DNA of 64,000 nucleotides from Palleronia aestuarii (GCF_003253995.1 NZ_QKZL01000011.1:1-64000); one strand, 5' to 3'. Shown: positions 1 to 8,975, counted from the stretch's first letter. Translations and numbers: made by a program. Notes: a model not told the origin generated them from the sequence alone.

Positions 1-37
1 GGTGACGTCCCGGGGGGTGGTGTAGCTGGCGGTGGCC
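1..37 (+). repeat. Left terminal inverted repeat of the IS256 element (partial)
   Basis: Pairs with 1327-1363 on the opposite strand. The core GTGGTGTAGCTGG at 17-29 is identical in both arms; outside it the match continues with scattered mismatches up to the first base of the window, so this arm is probably cut by the window edge. Confidence 0.75.
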
Positions 38-96
38 ATCGGGTTTCTCGGTAGGGTCGGGTTGCTGACACCAACCTGAACCGAGGGATGTTCCCG

Positions 97-1299
97 ATGA
101 CTAAACCGATGATGGACTTCCGCGCGCTCGTGGAGAAGAGCGGCGACGCGGACCTGCTCCGCGAGATGATCGGCTTCGCCGCCGAGCGGCTGATGGAGCT
201 GGAGGTCGGCACGAAGACCGGTGCCGACTACGGAGAGAAAAGCGGAGAGCGCCTTGCACAGCGCAACGGCTACCGCGATCGGGACTGGCAGACCCGAGCA
301 GGGAACGTCGAGCTGCGCATTCCGAAGCTGCGCACGGGGAGCTATTTCCCGTCCTTCCTCGAACCGCGACGCTCGGTGGAGAAGGCGCTGACGGCCGTCA
401 TTCAGGAGGCCTACGTCCATGGCGTCTCGACACGGTCCATGGACGACCTCGTGCAGGCCATGGGGGGCACCGGCATTTCGAAAAGCCAGGTCAGCCGGTT
501 GTGCGAGGAGATCGACGAGCGGGTGGACGCGTTCCTGACGCGGCCCATCGAGGGCGAATGGCCCTACCTCTGGATCGACGCGACTTATCTCAAGGTTCGT
601 CAGGGCGGGCGCATCGTCTCCGCGGCCGTGACCATCGCAGTGGGCGTGAACACCGACGGGCGGCGCGAGGTCCTGGGCATGGCGATCGGAGCGTCCGAGG
701 CCGAACCCTTCTGGACCGAGTTCCTGCGCAATCTCGTGCGCCGCGGGCTGGGCGGCGTGAAGCTGGTGGTCAGCGACGCCCATGAGGGGATCAAGGCCGC
801 CACGGCCCGGGTGCTTTCCACTACCTGGCAGCGCTGCCGTGTCCATTTCCAGCGCAATGCGCTTGCCCATGCCGGAAAGAGCAGCCGTAGGGTGGTTTCC
901 GCCTTCATCGCCACCGCCTTCGCCCAGCCGGACCACGCCACGGCCAAGGCTCAGTGGCGGCTGGTGGCCGATCAGATGCGCTCGAAGCTGCCGAAGCTCG
1001 CCAAGCTCATTGACACGGCGGAAGAGGATGTGCTCGCCTACATGACCTTCCCCGCCCAGCATCGCGCCAAGCTTCACAGCACGAACCCGATCGAGCGCCT
1101 GAACGGCGAGATCAAGCGGCGCACCGATGTCGTCGGCATCTTCCCGAACGAGAGCTCGATACGCAGGCTCGTCGGCGCGATCCTGATGGAGCAGACCGAG
1201 GAATGGACCGTTCAACGTGGCCGCTACCTCACGCTGGAAACGCTCGCACCGGTCTGCGATGATGCCATAGTCAGCCTGCCTGCTGCGCAGCGCGACTGA
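97..1299 (+). CDS. IS256-family (Mutator-type) transposase
   Basis: DDE transposase of about 400 residues, the normal full length for the IS256 family, that would cut and integrate the element. The three acidic residues fit the family pattern: D in [11 protein letters not shown] in VVSDAHEGI, and E in the signature [16 protein letters not shown]. An ATG at 88 is also open, but its GAGG motif abuts it, whereas the ATG at 97 gives better spacing and the MTKPMMD start that I recall for relatives. The frame is intact, so the element may still be mobile. Identification is firm; activity is inferred only from the intact frame. Confidence 0.93.
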   Translation: MTKPMMDFRALVEKSGDADLLREMIGFAAERLMELEVGTKTGADYGEKSGERLAQRNGYRDRDWQTRAGNVELRIPKLRTGSYFPSFLEPRRSVEKALTAVIQEAYVHGVSTRSMDDLVQAMGGTGISKSQVSRLCEEIDERVDAFLTRPIEGEWPYLWIDATYLKVRQGGRIVSAAVTIAVGVNTDGRREVLGMAIGASEAEPFWTEFLRNLVRRGLGGVKLVVSDAHEGIKAATARVLSTTWQRCRVHFQRNALAHAGKSSRRVVSAFIATAFAQPDHATAKAQWRLVADQMRSKLPKLAKLIDTAEEDVLAYMTFPAQHRAKLHSTNPIERLNGEIKRRTDVVGIFPNESSIRRLVGAILMEQTEEWTVQRGRYLTLETLAPVCDDAIVSLPAAQRD

Positions 1300-2590
1300 C
1301 CAGCTCGGCCCGCCTCTGAGCGCGAGGCCCGCCACCAGCTACACCACGAGCTGGGACATCATCGCCGCGTGCGGGACCGTCCTCCGTCCAGGGGATCGGA
1401 ACGCGGGGCCCCTCGCGGCCCGGCGGATCGGGCCAGTAGAGTCGGTCGAACGGGTCGGTGTTCTCCTCGTAGGAAAGTTTCGGCTGTGACAGCCCCAGCT
1501 CCTCCCCCTGGTAGATGAGGACGGGCCCCGGCAGTGGCGCGAGTAGCAGCGCGAAGAACCTGGCGCTTTCGGGCGTGCCGTCGCCGAGTTTCGAATTGTG
1601 CCGCGGCTGGTCGTGGCAGGAAAACCACCAGGGCAGTCGCCAGCGCCCGTCGAGGTCGCGCAGCACGTCGGCCATGAGCTGCGGGCCCTGTGCTCCGTGG
1701 ATCGCGTCGTGGGTGTAGCAAAAGTCGAGCCGACCGGGCTCCGAGAAATCCATGGCGAGCTTGATCGACTGATTGCCCGATGTGCTCTCGCCGAGGAGGA
1801 AAACATCGCCGCCGACCCAGGAGCGGACCGTCTCCGCGAAAGCCGCACCGTCTCCGGGCAGCATGTCGTAGACATGGTCCTGGTAGGTATAGGGATTGTA
1901 GTTCGGCCCCGACACCTGGTCCTGGACGACGGGGCGCGCGGGCGGATTGTCCGCGAGCGATTCGTCGTAGAGGTAGGACGTGACGGCATCGAGCCGGAAC
2001 CCGTCGACGCCACGGTCGAGCCAGAAGTTGATCGTTTCGCAATGCATCTCCCGCACACGCGGATTGCGCAGGTTGAGGCTCGGCTGGCACGGAAGGAATT
2101 GGTGGAGGTAATATTGCCGCCGTCGATGGTTCCAGGTCCATGCCGGCTGCCCGAACTGCGAGATCCAGTTGTTGGGCGCCGTCCCGTCGGGCTTCGGATC
2201 GCGCCAGAGATAGCAGGCCGCCTCGTCCTCGTCGCCCGCGATCGCCGCCTCGAACTTCGGATGATCGCAGGAGGTGTGGTTGAACACCTGGTCGATCAGC
2301 ACCTTCAGCCCGAGTTCGTGCGCGCGGGCGACGAGCGCGTCGAAATCTTCGATCGTGCCGTGCCGCTCCGCCACCTCGCGGTGATTGACGATGTCGTAGC
2401 CGCCATCGTCGAGCGGGGAGACGAAGAACGGGCAGAGCCAGATCGCATCCACTCCGAGCGCGGCGACATGCTCGAGACGCTCGGTGACCCCTCTGAGGTC
2501 ACCGATGCCCGACCCGGTGGAGTCCGCGAAGGAGCGGACATAGATCTCGTATATGACGGGGGCCTTCCGCCAATCGCCGGTCTTCGACAT
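1271..2590 (-). pseudogene. GH13 alpha-glucosidase/oligo-1,6-glucosidase, 3' end removed by IS insertion
   Basis: Family 13 glycoside hydrolase that would hydrolyse alpha-glucosides in the cytoplasm; no signal peptide is seen. The (beta/alpha)8 barrel motifs are readable: DQVFNH near residues 100-105, GFRLDAV with the nucleophile D201, LLGES with the acid E268, and SCHDQPR at 324-330 with D327. The usual NHD triplet of the fourth motif reads CHD here. Authentic sequence stops after PWTEDGP at about 1373; the rest of the frame down to 1271 is IS DNA. Relatives are about 530-550 residues, so roughly a quarter (end of barrel and C-terminal beta domain) is lost. It is the last gene of an operon with two SDR genes. 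Confidence 0.82.
1327..1363 (-). repeat. Right terminal inverted repeat of the IS256 element
   Basis: Reverse complement of 1-37 with about nine mismatches in 37. It lies 27 bases after the transposase stop codon, as expected for an IS256 right end. The exact outer boundary cannot be fixed because the partner arm leaves the window. Confidence 0.75.
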
Positions 2591-2620
2591 GGGTACTCTC
2601 TGAACTCGTTACGTGTCGGC

Positions 2621-3475
2621 TCAGGCGCCGACGCGCATCCCGCCATTCGGATGCAGCGTCTGCCCGGTGTAGAAACTGCCGTCGCTCGAACAGAGGAAGA
2701 GATACGCGGTCGCGATCTCCCAGGGCTGTCCGGCCCGGCCCATCGGAGAGCCGGATCCGAAGCCCTCTACCATCTCGTCGGGCATGGAGCCCGGGATGAA
2801 CGGCGTCCAGACAGGGCCCGGCGCAACGGCATTCACCCGGATGCCCTTGTCGACGAGGTTCGCGGCCATCGAGCGCGAGAAGGCGAGGCTCGCCCCGCGC
2901 GACGTCGAGTACGAGATGAGCGTGTCGTTGCCCTTGAACGCGTTGACGGAGGTCGTGTTGACGATCGACGCCCCCTCCTTCAGGTGCGGCAGCGCGGCCT
3001 GCGTGCAGAAGAAATAGGCCATCACGTTGCTGTCCATGACCCGGCGCAGGCGCTCTTCGGACAATTCCGTCAGATCTTCGTCGATCCATTGCTGGGCCGC
3101 GTTGTTGATCAGGATGTCAAGCTTGCCGAAATGCGCCACGGCTTCCTCGACGGCCTTCGTCGCGTGGTCCTTCACACCGAGATCGCCACGAATGAGGAGT
3201 GCTTCGGAGCCCTCCTCCTCGACAAGCCGCTTTGTTTCCTCGGCGTCCTTGTCCTCGTCGAGATAGGCGATGGCGACCTTCGCGCCCTCGCGCGCGAAGA
3301 GGACGGACACAGCGCGGCCTATGCCGCTGTCGCCGCCGGTGATGAAGGCCACCTTATCCTTGAGCTTGCCCACGCCGGGATGGCGCGGGGTGTAGTCGGG
3401 GGCCGGATCCATCTTGTACTCGTCGGCCGGCATCTTGTCCTGGTGCTGGCCCGGAATGTCGGGGGCATCGGTCAT
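2621..3475 (-). CDS. SDR family oxidoreductase (YghA/glucose-dehydrogenase-like), YxxxR variant
   Basis: Short-chain dehydrogenase of 284 residues with an N-terminal extension of about 40 residues rich in P, D and K, typical of the YghA-like general-stress SDR group. Seen: nucleotide-binding TGGDSGIG at about 47-54, NNAA at about 125-128, catalytic serine near 176 and tyrosine 189. The expected YxxxK lysine is arginine (YSTSR, codon CGC). A GGAG motif precedes the ATG. Its start is 12 bp from the stop of the upstream SDR and its stop is 31 bp from the start of the GH13 gene, suggesting one transcript. The substrate is unknown; a sugar or sugar-alcohol would fit the glycosidase neighbour. Confidence 0.88.
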   Translation of the reverse strand: MTDAPDIPGQHQDKMPADEYKMDPAPDYTPRHPGVGKLKDKVAFITGGDSGIGRAVSVLFAREGAKVAIAYLDEDKDAEETKRLVEEEGSEALLIRGDLGVKDHATKAVEEAVAHFGKLDILINNAAQQWIDEDLTELSEERLRRVMDSNVMAYFFCTQAALPHLKEGASIVNTTSVNAFKGNDTLISYSTSRGASLAFSRSMAANLVDKGIRVNAVAPGPVWTPFIPGSMPDEMVEGFGSGSPMGRAGQPWEIATAYLFLCSSDGSFYTGQTLHPNGGMRVGA

Positions 3476-3486
3476 TGTGATCTCCT

Positions 3487-4281
3487 TCAGGTATTCATGG
3501 CGCCGACGGCGCCGCCATCCACGCGCCAGGCGGATCCGGAGGTGAAGCTTGCGATCGACGAGCAGAGGAGCGCGATGGCGGGCGCCACCTCGTCCGCACG
3601 GCCGCGGCGGCCGATCTTGAGGAACGGACGTTCCTCCTTGAGGAAGCTCTCGATCGCCTCGTCGCGGCTGACGCCCAGCTGCTCGGCGCGCTTCTCCATC
3701 ATTCCGTCCGTCATCGGCGTCTCGATGAAGGCCGGGGAGACGGTGTTGATGAGCACGCCCTTCCCTGCATAGGCTTGGGCCAAACCCTTGGTGAAATTGA
3801 GAAGCGCGGCCTTCGCGGTGTTGTAGACCGCCTCCTCGACATAGGGCTGCACGGCGTTCTCGGAGGTCACGCAGACCATCCGGCCCCAGCCCTTCTCCGC
3901 CATCTGCGGCACCATCGCGCGCGCGAGCCTGACGGCGGACAGGAAGTTCGTTTCCCAGACGCGGTGATATTCCTCGTCCGTCATCTCGAGCGGATCGCCC
4001 TTTTCGCCGGTGACACCCGCCGCGTGGACGAGGATGTCGCAGCCGCCCGCTTCGCGCAGCTTGTCGGCAAGGGCCCCGATTTGCGCCGTATCGGTAAGGT
4101 CGGCGGCATGGGTGGCGACGTCGTCGCCAAGTTCCGAGGCCGCCCGCTCGAGCGCATCCGCGTCGAGATCGGTGAGGGTCAGCGAAACGCCCTCGGCGTG
4201 GAGAAGACGCGCCGCGGCAAAGCCGAGACCGCCGCTGCCGCCGGTGATGAGGGCAGTCTTGCCCTTTATCTGAAGGTCCAT
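3487..4281 (-). CDS. SDR family NAD(P)-dependent oxidoreductase
   Basis: Classical short-chain dehydrogenase of 264 residues. The cofactor loop TGGSGGLG lies near residue 13, HAAG occupies the place of the usual NNAG, and the active-site YNTAK has the normal lysine, unlike the downstream SDR. The ATG at 4281 is preferred over an upstream in-frame start at 4326 because an AGGG motif lies about 8 nt before it and the Rossmann fold begins immediately. First gene of the minus-strand operon with the second SDR and the truncated glycosidase. The substrate cannot be told from sequence. Confidence 0.88.
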   Translation of the reverse strand: MDLQIKGKTALITGGSGGLGFAAARLLHAEGVSLTLTDLDADALERAASELGDDVATHAADLTDTAQIGALADKLREAGGCDILVHAAGVTGEKGDPLEMTDEEYHRVWETNFLSAVRLARAMVPQMAEKGWGRMVCVTSENAVQPYVEEAVYNTAKAALLNFTKGLAQAYAGKGVLINTVSPAFIETPMTDGMMEKRAEQLGVSRDEAIESFLKEERPFLKIGRRGRADEVAPAIALLCSSIASFTSGSAWRVDGGAVGAMNT

Positions 4282-4536
4282 GTGATACCCTGTATCGGTT
4301 CTGGTTCGCCGCTTAACGGCATCCACCTCGGAACGTTCCGCGTCGAAGCGTCGCGACGTCCGGAGCGTGGAGGGCGGATAAGCCTCGGCAGGCCCGTCCC
4401 GGCCGATCCCGAATACTCTGCGTGAAATGGACCGGCTCCGGGCTAGAATTTAACCTCGTGAACGTGCGATGTGAGATAGATTGCGGTTCGAGACAGTGGA
4501 TCAACCGCAGCATCCTGCGGATGCGAGTGATTTGAC
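4282..4536. other. Divergent promoter region, SDR operon / TPR regulator
   Basis: About 255 bp between divergently transcribed genes. It must hold promoters for both directions, and the transcription-factor gene on the right could act on the SDR operon from here. I see no convincing -35/-10 pair, operator palindrome or small gene. Confidence 0.4.
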
Positions 4537-6177
4537 ATGGGAAGCGAACCGAAACTCGAACTGCAACTCTACGGGTCCTTTTCGTGCCGATGGAGTGACG
4601 GAACACGGGTTCAGATTCCCGGCGCGAAGCATCGGGCGCTCCTCGCCATGCTCGCGATCGGCCGCAACGGCACGCAATCGCGCACCTGGCTGCAATCGCG
4701 CCTCTGGAGCCGGTCGGGAGAGGAACTCGGACGGCAGAGCCTGCGCCGCGCCATCTCCGATTTGAAGCGCATCTTCGGCGAGACGGCCTACGGCCGGCTC
4801 TTCGACGTCTCGAACATCGACCTGCGCCTGAGGCCGGAGGAGGTCCGCATCTGCGGCGGCGAGCGTGACGGGCCGTTCCTCGACGGGCTGACCATTCGCG
4901 AGCCTGCCTTCGAGGAATGGCTCGCCCATGAACGCGACCGAGGGCGCGCGGACCGCGAACGCCCCCGGCCGCGCATCGCGATCTCGCCCACCCTGGCCGT
5001 CGTTCCGTTCCAGGCCATCGACGGCGAACCGGGGACGCGGGATTTCGCCGACCTCTTCGCGGCGGAGACGACGCGGGCGATATCGCGATCCCGCATGATC
5101 GACGTGATCTCGCATCTCTCCTGCCGCTCGTTCTCCGGCGGATCGCTGCAATTGCAGGACGTGCGAAGCCAGCTCGATGCGGATTACCTGATCCACGGCG
5201 CGCTGCGGAGCGACGGGCGCGATTTCCGCCTCGATGCCGATTTCATCGAAGCGGCGACCGGCCACATCGTCTGGACCCATACCTTTACCGGCGCGATCCG
5301 GGACGTGCTGATGGGTGACAGCGTTATCGTGCGCCAGATCGCCGAACAGGCGGGGCAGACCATCCTGCGTAGCTCCGTCGATCTCGCCCGCTCCCGCCCC
5401 CTGCCCGAGGTCGAGAGTCATGCGCTCTTCATGGCGTCGATTGCGCAGATGCACCAGCACCGGCAGACCTCCTTCATACAGGCGCGGCGGCAGCTCGAGG
5501 AACTGATCCAGCGCAATCCGGAACGCTCCGAACTCTACGCATGGCTTGCGAAGTGGTACATCCTTGCGATCTCCCAGGGGTGGAGCGACGACCCGCAAGC
5601 CGATATGCAGCGTGCCGCCCAAAGCGCTGCGCGCGGGCTCGACGTCGATCCGGTCTGCTCGATCTCGCTTACCGTCGACGGAATGATCCAGGGATCGAGC
5701 CTCGGCGACCCCGATCTGGCACATTCTCGCTTCACCGAGGCGACCCGGATCAATCCCAACCAGGCATTGGCCTGGCTGATGTTCGGCCGGATGCACGCCT
5801 TTCTCGGTAACGGCGAAGAGGCGGTGCAATTCACCAGCCGCGCCCGCGCGCTCTCGCCACTTGATCCGCTCGGGTATTTTTACGACGCCATCGCCGCGAC
5901 CGCCCATCAGGTGGCGGATGACAATGAGACGGCGCGCGTGCTCGCGGAGCGGTCGATCGCGTCCAACCCGCGGCACACCTCCTCCTACCGCACACTCGCC
6001 ATCGCGCAGGAACTGCTCGACGACCACGCCGCCGCCGCGCAGACGATCGCGACGCTCAAGCGTCTCGAGCCCGACCTGACCGTCTCGCGCTATCAGGCGC
6101 GCCACCCCGCGGGCCTGATGGCGCAGGGACAGCGATGGGCGGAGGCGCTCCGCCGCGCGGGTCTTCCCGAACGTTAG
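4537..6177 (+). CDS. Winged-helix transcriptional regulator with TPR repeats (CadC/AfsR-like)
   Basis: Protein of 546 residues. Residues about 1-125 resemble an OmpR/SARP-type winged helix, with a beta-strand start (LELQLYGSF), a recognition-helix region (SLRRAISDLKRIF) and a BTAD-like tail. About 150-285 match the TolB-like segment common in such regulators (TLAVVPFQ, DYLIHGALR, IVWTHTF). The rest is helical with TPR-like repeats (for example FTEATRINPNQALAWLMFG). No phosphorylation domain and no clear membrane helix are seen. Such proteins are one-component regulators or adenylate-cyclase relatives without the cyclase. The divergent SDR/glycosidase operon is a plausible target. Its stop overlaps the stop of the convergent gene by 3 nt. 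Confidence 0.75.
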   Translation: MGSEPKLELQLYGSFSCRWSDGTRVQIPGAKHRALLAMLAIGRNGTQSRTWLQSRLWSRSGEELGRQSLRRAISDLKRIFGETAYGRLFDVSNIDLRLRPEEVRICGGERDGPFLDGLTIREPAFEEWLAHERDRGRADRERPRPRIAISPTLAVVPFQAIDGEPGTRDFADLFAAETTRAISRSRMIDVISHLSCRSFSGGSLQLQDVRSQLDADYLIHGALRSDGRDFRLDADFIEAATGHIVWTHTFTGAIRDVLMGDSVIVRQIAEQAGQTILRSSVDLARSRPLPEVESHALFMASIAQMHQHRQTSFIQARRQLEELIQRNPERSELYAWLAKWYILAISQGWSDDPQADMQRAAQSAARGLDVDPVCSISLTVDGMIQGSSLGDPDLAHSRFTEATRINPNQALAWLMFGRMHAFLGNGEEAVQFTSRARALSPLDPLGYFYDAIAATAHQVADDNETARVLAERSIASNPRHTSSYRTLAIAQELLDDHAAAAQTIATLKRLEPDLTVSRYQARHPAGLMAQGQRWAEALRRAGLPER

Positions 6178-7076
6178 GTCAGGCTGTCGAGGATGTGGCG
6201 TGCCGTCATCAGGTCGAGATGCGCGCCGCCGCCGTTCTTGAAGAGCGTGATCTCCTCCGCCGTCCCGCGCACGAAGCTGCCGGAGTCAAGGTCGTAATAG
6301 TCGGCGATCATCGCCTCCGGCCCGATCGTGCCCGCCTCGAGCGGGATCTTCAGCTCGCCGATATGGCCCATCACCGTGTCACGGCTGTCGCAGAAGAGCC
6401 GGGCGCGATGGAGCGCGGCATCGTCGGCCTCCCGCATGTCGGCGCGGTAGGCGCCGATGAGGTCGACGTGCTGGCCCGGACGCAGCCAGTCGCCCTCGAG
6501 AAACGGTGTCTCGGCCATCGTCGCCAAGGTCACGATATCGGCACGCTCGACCGCCTCCCGCAGCCCCTCCACCGCCTCCGTCCGTTCGAAGCCTTGCGCG
6601 AGCCGGCGGGCTCGGTCGGCGGTCCGGTTCCAGACCAAGAATTCCGCATCCGGAAAGAGCGCGCCGTAGGCCTCTCGCAATGCGACGGCCACGGTTCCCG
6701 CTCCGCAGATGAGGATCGTGCGGCTGTCGGGACGGGCGAGGCGCCGGGCAGCGAGCAGGCTGTCGCCGGCAGTCTTCCACTTCGTCACCAGATGAAAGTC
6801 GATCACCGCCTCAAGCGTCCCGTCCGCATCGGAATAGACGCACATGCCGCCGTTGACCGATGGCCGGTCGCGGTTGCCCGGAAAGATCGTCGCCGATTTC
6901 ACCCCGATCCCGAGCCCGTCGATCCAGGCCGCGCGGTTGAGGAGCGTGTCGGCCCCGCGGCGCAGGAACCCGTCCGTCACCTCCGCGCGGGGAAGCGTGT
7001 GCCCCTCGGCCAGTGCATCGGTGAGCGCGATCCAGTCGAGGGCGGCCTCGCCTTCGTCGAAGCCCACCATCCTCAT
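6174..7076 (-). CDS. Ornithine cyclodeaminase / mu-crystallin family protein
   Basis: NAD(P)-binding enzyme of 300 residues. Seen: the N-terminal substrate domain with KSATIFPGN, the Rossmann motif ILICGAGTVA near residue 120, and ADIVTLAT followed by GQHVDLIGAYR. Members of the family are ornithine cyclodeaminases, alanine dehydrogenases or ketimine reductases, and sequence alone does not choose among them. The ATG at 7076 overlaps the stop of the HAD gene (ATGA), so translation is probably coupled. Last gene of a four-gene operon led by S-formylglutathione hydrolase. Confidence 0.87.
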   Translation of the reverse strand: MRMVGFDEGEAALDWIALTDALAEGHTLPRAEVTDGFLRRGADTLLNRAAWIDGLGIGVKSATIFPGNRDRPSVNGGMCVYSDADGTLEAVIDFHLVTKWKTAGDSLLAARRLARPDSRTILICGAGTVAVALREAYGALFPDAEFLVWNRTADRARRLAQGFERTEAVEGLREAVERADIVTLATMAETPFLEGDWLRPGQHVDLIGAYRADMREADDAALHRARLFCDSRDTVMGHIGELKIPLEAGTIGPEAMIADYYDLDSGSFVRGTAEEITLFKNGGGAHLDLMTARHILDSLT

Positions 7077-7696
7077 GGCGCGGCTTCCCGCGCGCTCAGC
7101 AATCCCTCCGAGACCAGCCGCTCGGCCAGGCCCCCGGCCCCCTCGAAGAGATGGACCTGCCAGCCCCGCGCGGCGGCCGCCTCGATATTCTCGGCGCGGT
7201 CGTCGGTGAAGAGCAGCGTCTCCGGGGCGAGCCGAGTCGTCGCTTCCACCATCTCGTAGATGCGCGGATCGGGCTTGGTCACCCCCATGTGCCCCGAGAC
7301 GAAAGCCGTATCGAACTCGTTCAGGAACGGATAATGCGTCTTGGCGAGCGCGAAGCTCTCGACGCCGAAATTCGTGAGCGCGTGGACCGGCACGCCCTTC
7401 GAGCGCAGCGCGCGCAGGAGCGACAGGGAATGCGGGATGACCGGCTCCGCGAGCTCGATCCAGCAATCGTGCCAGTCGCGGATCTCGGCCTGCCATCCCG
7501 GCGTGGCCGCCGCGACCGCATAGACCACGTCCCGGAAGTTCTCGCCGCGGTCGATGCGCTCGTTCATGCCGTGGAGGTCCACCGCGTCGAACATCGCCCG
7601 CCGTTTCTCCCGGCCGATCGTGCGGTCGTAGTACCGCTCCGGCTGCCATTCGATCAGCACGTTGCCGATGTCGAAGATCACCGCTTCCACGCTCAT
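7073..7696 (-). CDS. HAD superfamily hydrolase (haloacid dehalogenase/phosphatase-like)
   Basis: Protein of 207 residues with HAD motif I as IFDIGNVLIEW (nucleophile D, second acid replaced by G-N as in the YihX/YfnB-like group), motif II in HALTNFG, the lysine in GVTKPDPRIYE, and motif IV LLFTDDRAENI. A small helical cap lies between motifs I and II. Probably a phosphatase for a small metabolite. The ATG at 7696 overlaps the DUF188 stop (ATGA) and its own stop overlaps the next start, giving a fully overlapping operon. The substrate is unknown. Confidence 0.88.
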   Translation of the reverse strand: MSVEAVIFDIGNVLIEWQPERYYDRTIGREKRRAMFDAVDLHGMNERIDRGENFRDVVYAVAAATPGWQAEIRDWHDCWIELAEPVIPHSLSLLRALRSKGVPVHALTNFGVESFALAKTHYPFLNEFDTAFVSGHMGVTKPDPRIYEMVEATTRLAPETLLFTDDRAENIEAAAARGWQVHLFEGAGGLAERLVSEGLLSAREAAP

Positions 7697-8148
7697 GTCC
7701 GTCGCTCCCGTTCCGCCTTTTGTACCGCACGGTCGAGCGCGGAGGCGAAACGCGACCGGTCCGCCTTCGCGAAGGGCCGCCCGCCGCCCTGCCGGAACGG
7801 ATCGGCCGCACGCAGGTCGGCCATCAGATCCCGCGTGGCCAGCGCCTGACCCACATTCGCGGATGTCAGCGCCTCCCCGTTGGGCTTGAGGACCACCGCC
7901 CCCGCCTCCACGCAGCGCGCGGCAAGGGGGATGTCGTTCGTCACCACCACGTCGCCTGCCCCCGCCCTTTCCGCGATCCACATGTCGGCCACATCGGGCC
8001 CCGCATCGACGAAGATACTCTCGATCAGCGGATTGGGCGAGGGCCGGATGCCGCCGTTCGAGACCATGAAGGTATGGACCTTCAGCCGCGTCGCGACCGT
8101 CTCGACCTCCGCCTTCACCGGGCAGGCATCCGCGTCGACATAGATCAC
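7693..8148 (-). CDS. YaiI/YqxD family protein (DUF188, PIN-like)
   Basis: Protein of 151 residues beginning with the hallmark IYVDADACPVKAEV and continuing with DMWIAERAGAGDVVVTNDIPLA, both characteristic of the UPF0178/YaiI family, which has a PIN-like nuclease fold with conserved aspartates. No activity is established for the family as far as I know. Translation must start at the GTG at 8148, which overlaps the stop of the upstream hydrolase (GTGA), so coupling is likely. The C-terminal tail is rich in R and K (GRPFAKADRSRFA), conserved in the family. Confidence 0.88.
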   Translation of the reverse strand: MIYVDADACPVKAEVETVATRLKVHTFMVSNGGIRPSPNPLIESIFVDAGPDVADMWIAERAGAGDVVVTNDIPLAARCVEAGAVVLKPNGEALTSANVGQALATRDLMADLRAADPFRQGGGRPFAKADRSRFASALDRAVQKAERERRT

Positions 8149-8975
8149 GACCAGAGCGCGTCCGCGTGGAAGTCGACATGATCCTCGATGAAGGTCGAGA
8201 CGAAGAAATAGCTGTGATCGTAACCCGGCTGCATCCGGAACGTGGCCTCCTGCCGCCGCGTGGCGATGGCTGTCGCCAGCGCCTCGGGCTTGAGCTTGTC
8301 GAGGAACTGGTCCGAGGTCCCCTGGTCGATCAGCATCGGCCCCGGAAAGCCCCGCTCCGCCACGAGGCGGGAGGCGTCGTGGCGCGCATGGGCCTCCGCG
8401 TCGTCGCCGAGATAGGCGCGGAGTTGCGGGCGCCCCCAATCGCTGTCCGTCGTATTGGCCATCGGCGCGAAGGCTGAGACGGCGCGGTAGGTCTCGGGCA
8501 TGTGCATCGCGATGGTGAGCGCGCCGTGGCCGCCCATCGAATGGCCGGTAATCGATTGCCGCGAAAGATCGACGGCGAAGTGCTCGCCCAGGAGCGCGGG
8601 AAGCTCCCCCGTCACGTAATCCCACATCCGGAAGTTCGCCTTCCACGGCGCCTCCGTCGCGTTGACGTAGAAGCCCGCGCCCTGCCCCATCGCAAAATCG
8701 TCGTCGTCGGCCACGTCCTCGCCCCGCGGAGAGGTGTCGGGGAAAACGAGGCCGATCCCGTGCGCGGCGGCATGGGACTGCGCACCGGCCTTCGTCATCG
8801 CGTTCTCGTGCGTGCAGGTGAGCCCCGAGAGGAACCACAGGAGCGGCACCGGCCCGTCCTTCGCCTCCACGGGCAGGAAGAGGCCGAAGGTCATGTCGCA
8901 GGCGCAGACCTCCGAGCGGTGGGAATAGACGCCCTGCGTTCCACCGAAGCAGGCATTCTCGGCCTTCGTCTCCAT
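8145..8975 (-). CDS. fghA: S-formylglutathione hydrolase
   Basis: Esterase D-type serine hydrolase of 276 residues that cleaves S-formylglutathione to glutathione and formate, the second step of glutathione-dependent formaldehyde oxidation. The nucleophile is S146 in GHSMGGHGAL; the acid lies in DQGTSDQFL and the histidine in GYDHSYFF. The oxyanion region LSGLTCTHEN is typical. The partner dehydrogenase (AdhI) is encoded near 14-15 kb, not next door. First gene of the overlapping operon with DUF188, HAD and ornithine-cyclodeaminase-like genes, 68 bp after the AEC transporter gene on the same strand. Confidence 0.95.
   Translation of the reverse strand: METKAENACFGGTQGVYSHRSEVCACDMTFGLFLPVEAKDGPVPLLWFLSGLTCTHENAMTKAGAQSHAAAHGIGLVFPDTSPRGEDVADDDDFAMGQGAGFYVNATEAPWKANFRMWDYVTGELPALLGEHFAVDLSRQSITGHSMGGHGALTIAMHMPETYRAVSAFAPMANTTDSDWGRPQLRAYLGDDAEAHARHDASRLVAERGFPGPMLIDQGTSDQFLDKLKPEALATAIATRRQEATFRMQPGYDHSYFFVSTFIEDHVDFHADALWS

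Larger units (their letters stand above)
1..1370 (+). mobile_element. IS256-family insertion sequence, left terminus outside window
   Basis: The element holds one transposase gene flanked by imperfect terminal inverted repeats. Bases 1-37 match the reverse complement of 1327-1363 at most positions, with an unbroken identical core GTGGTGTAGCTGG at 17-29. The match still holds at base 1, so the true left end lies before the window. The right end must lie between 1363, where the readable repeat stops, and about 1378, where recognisable glycosidase sequence begins. No target duplication can be tested because the left flank is missing. The insertion removed the 3' end of the neighbouring GH13 gene. 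Confidence 0.85.

Noticed and set aside
1348-1380. Target-site duplication of the IS
   Set aside because: Left flank is outside the window, so it cannot be compared.
1598-3772. 724-codon open frame on the plus strand
   Set aside because: Antisense to the GH13 and SDR genes; the composition is that of codon position 3 GC bias, and no homology is recognised.
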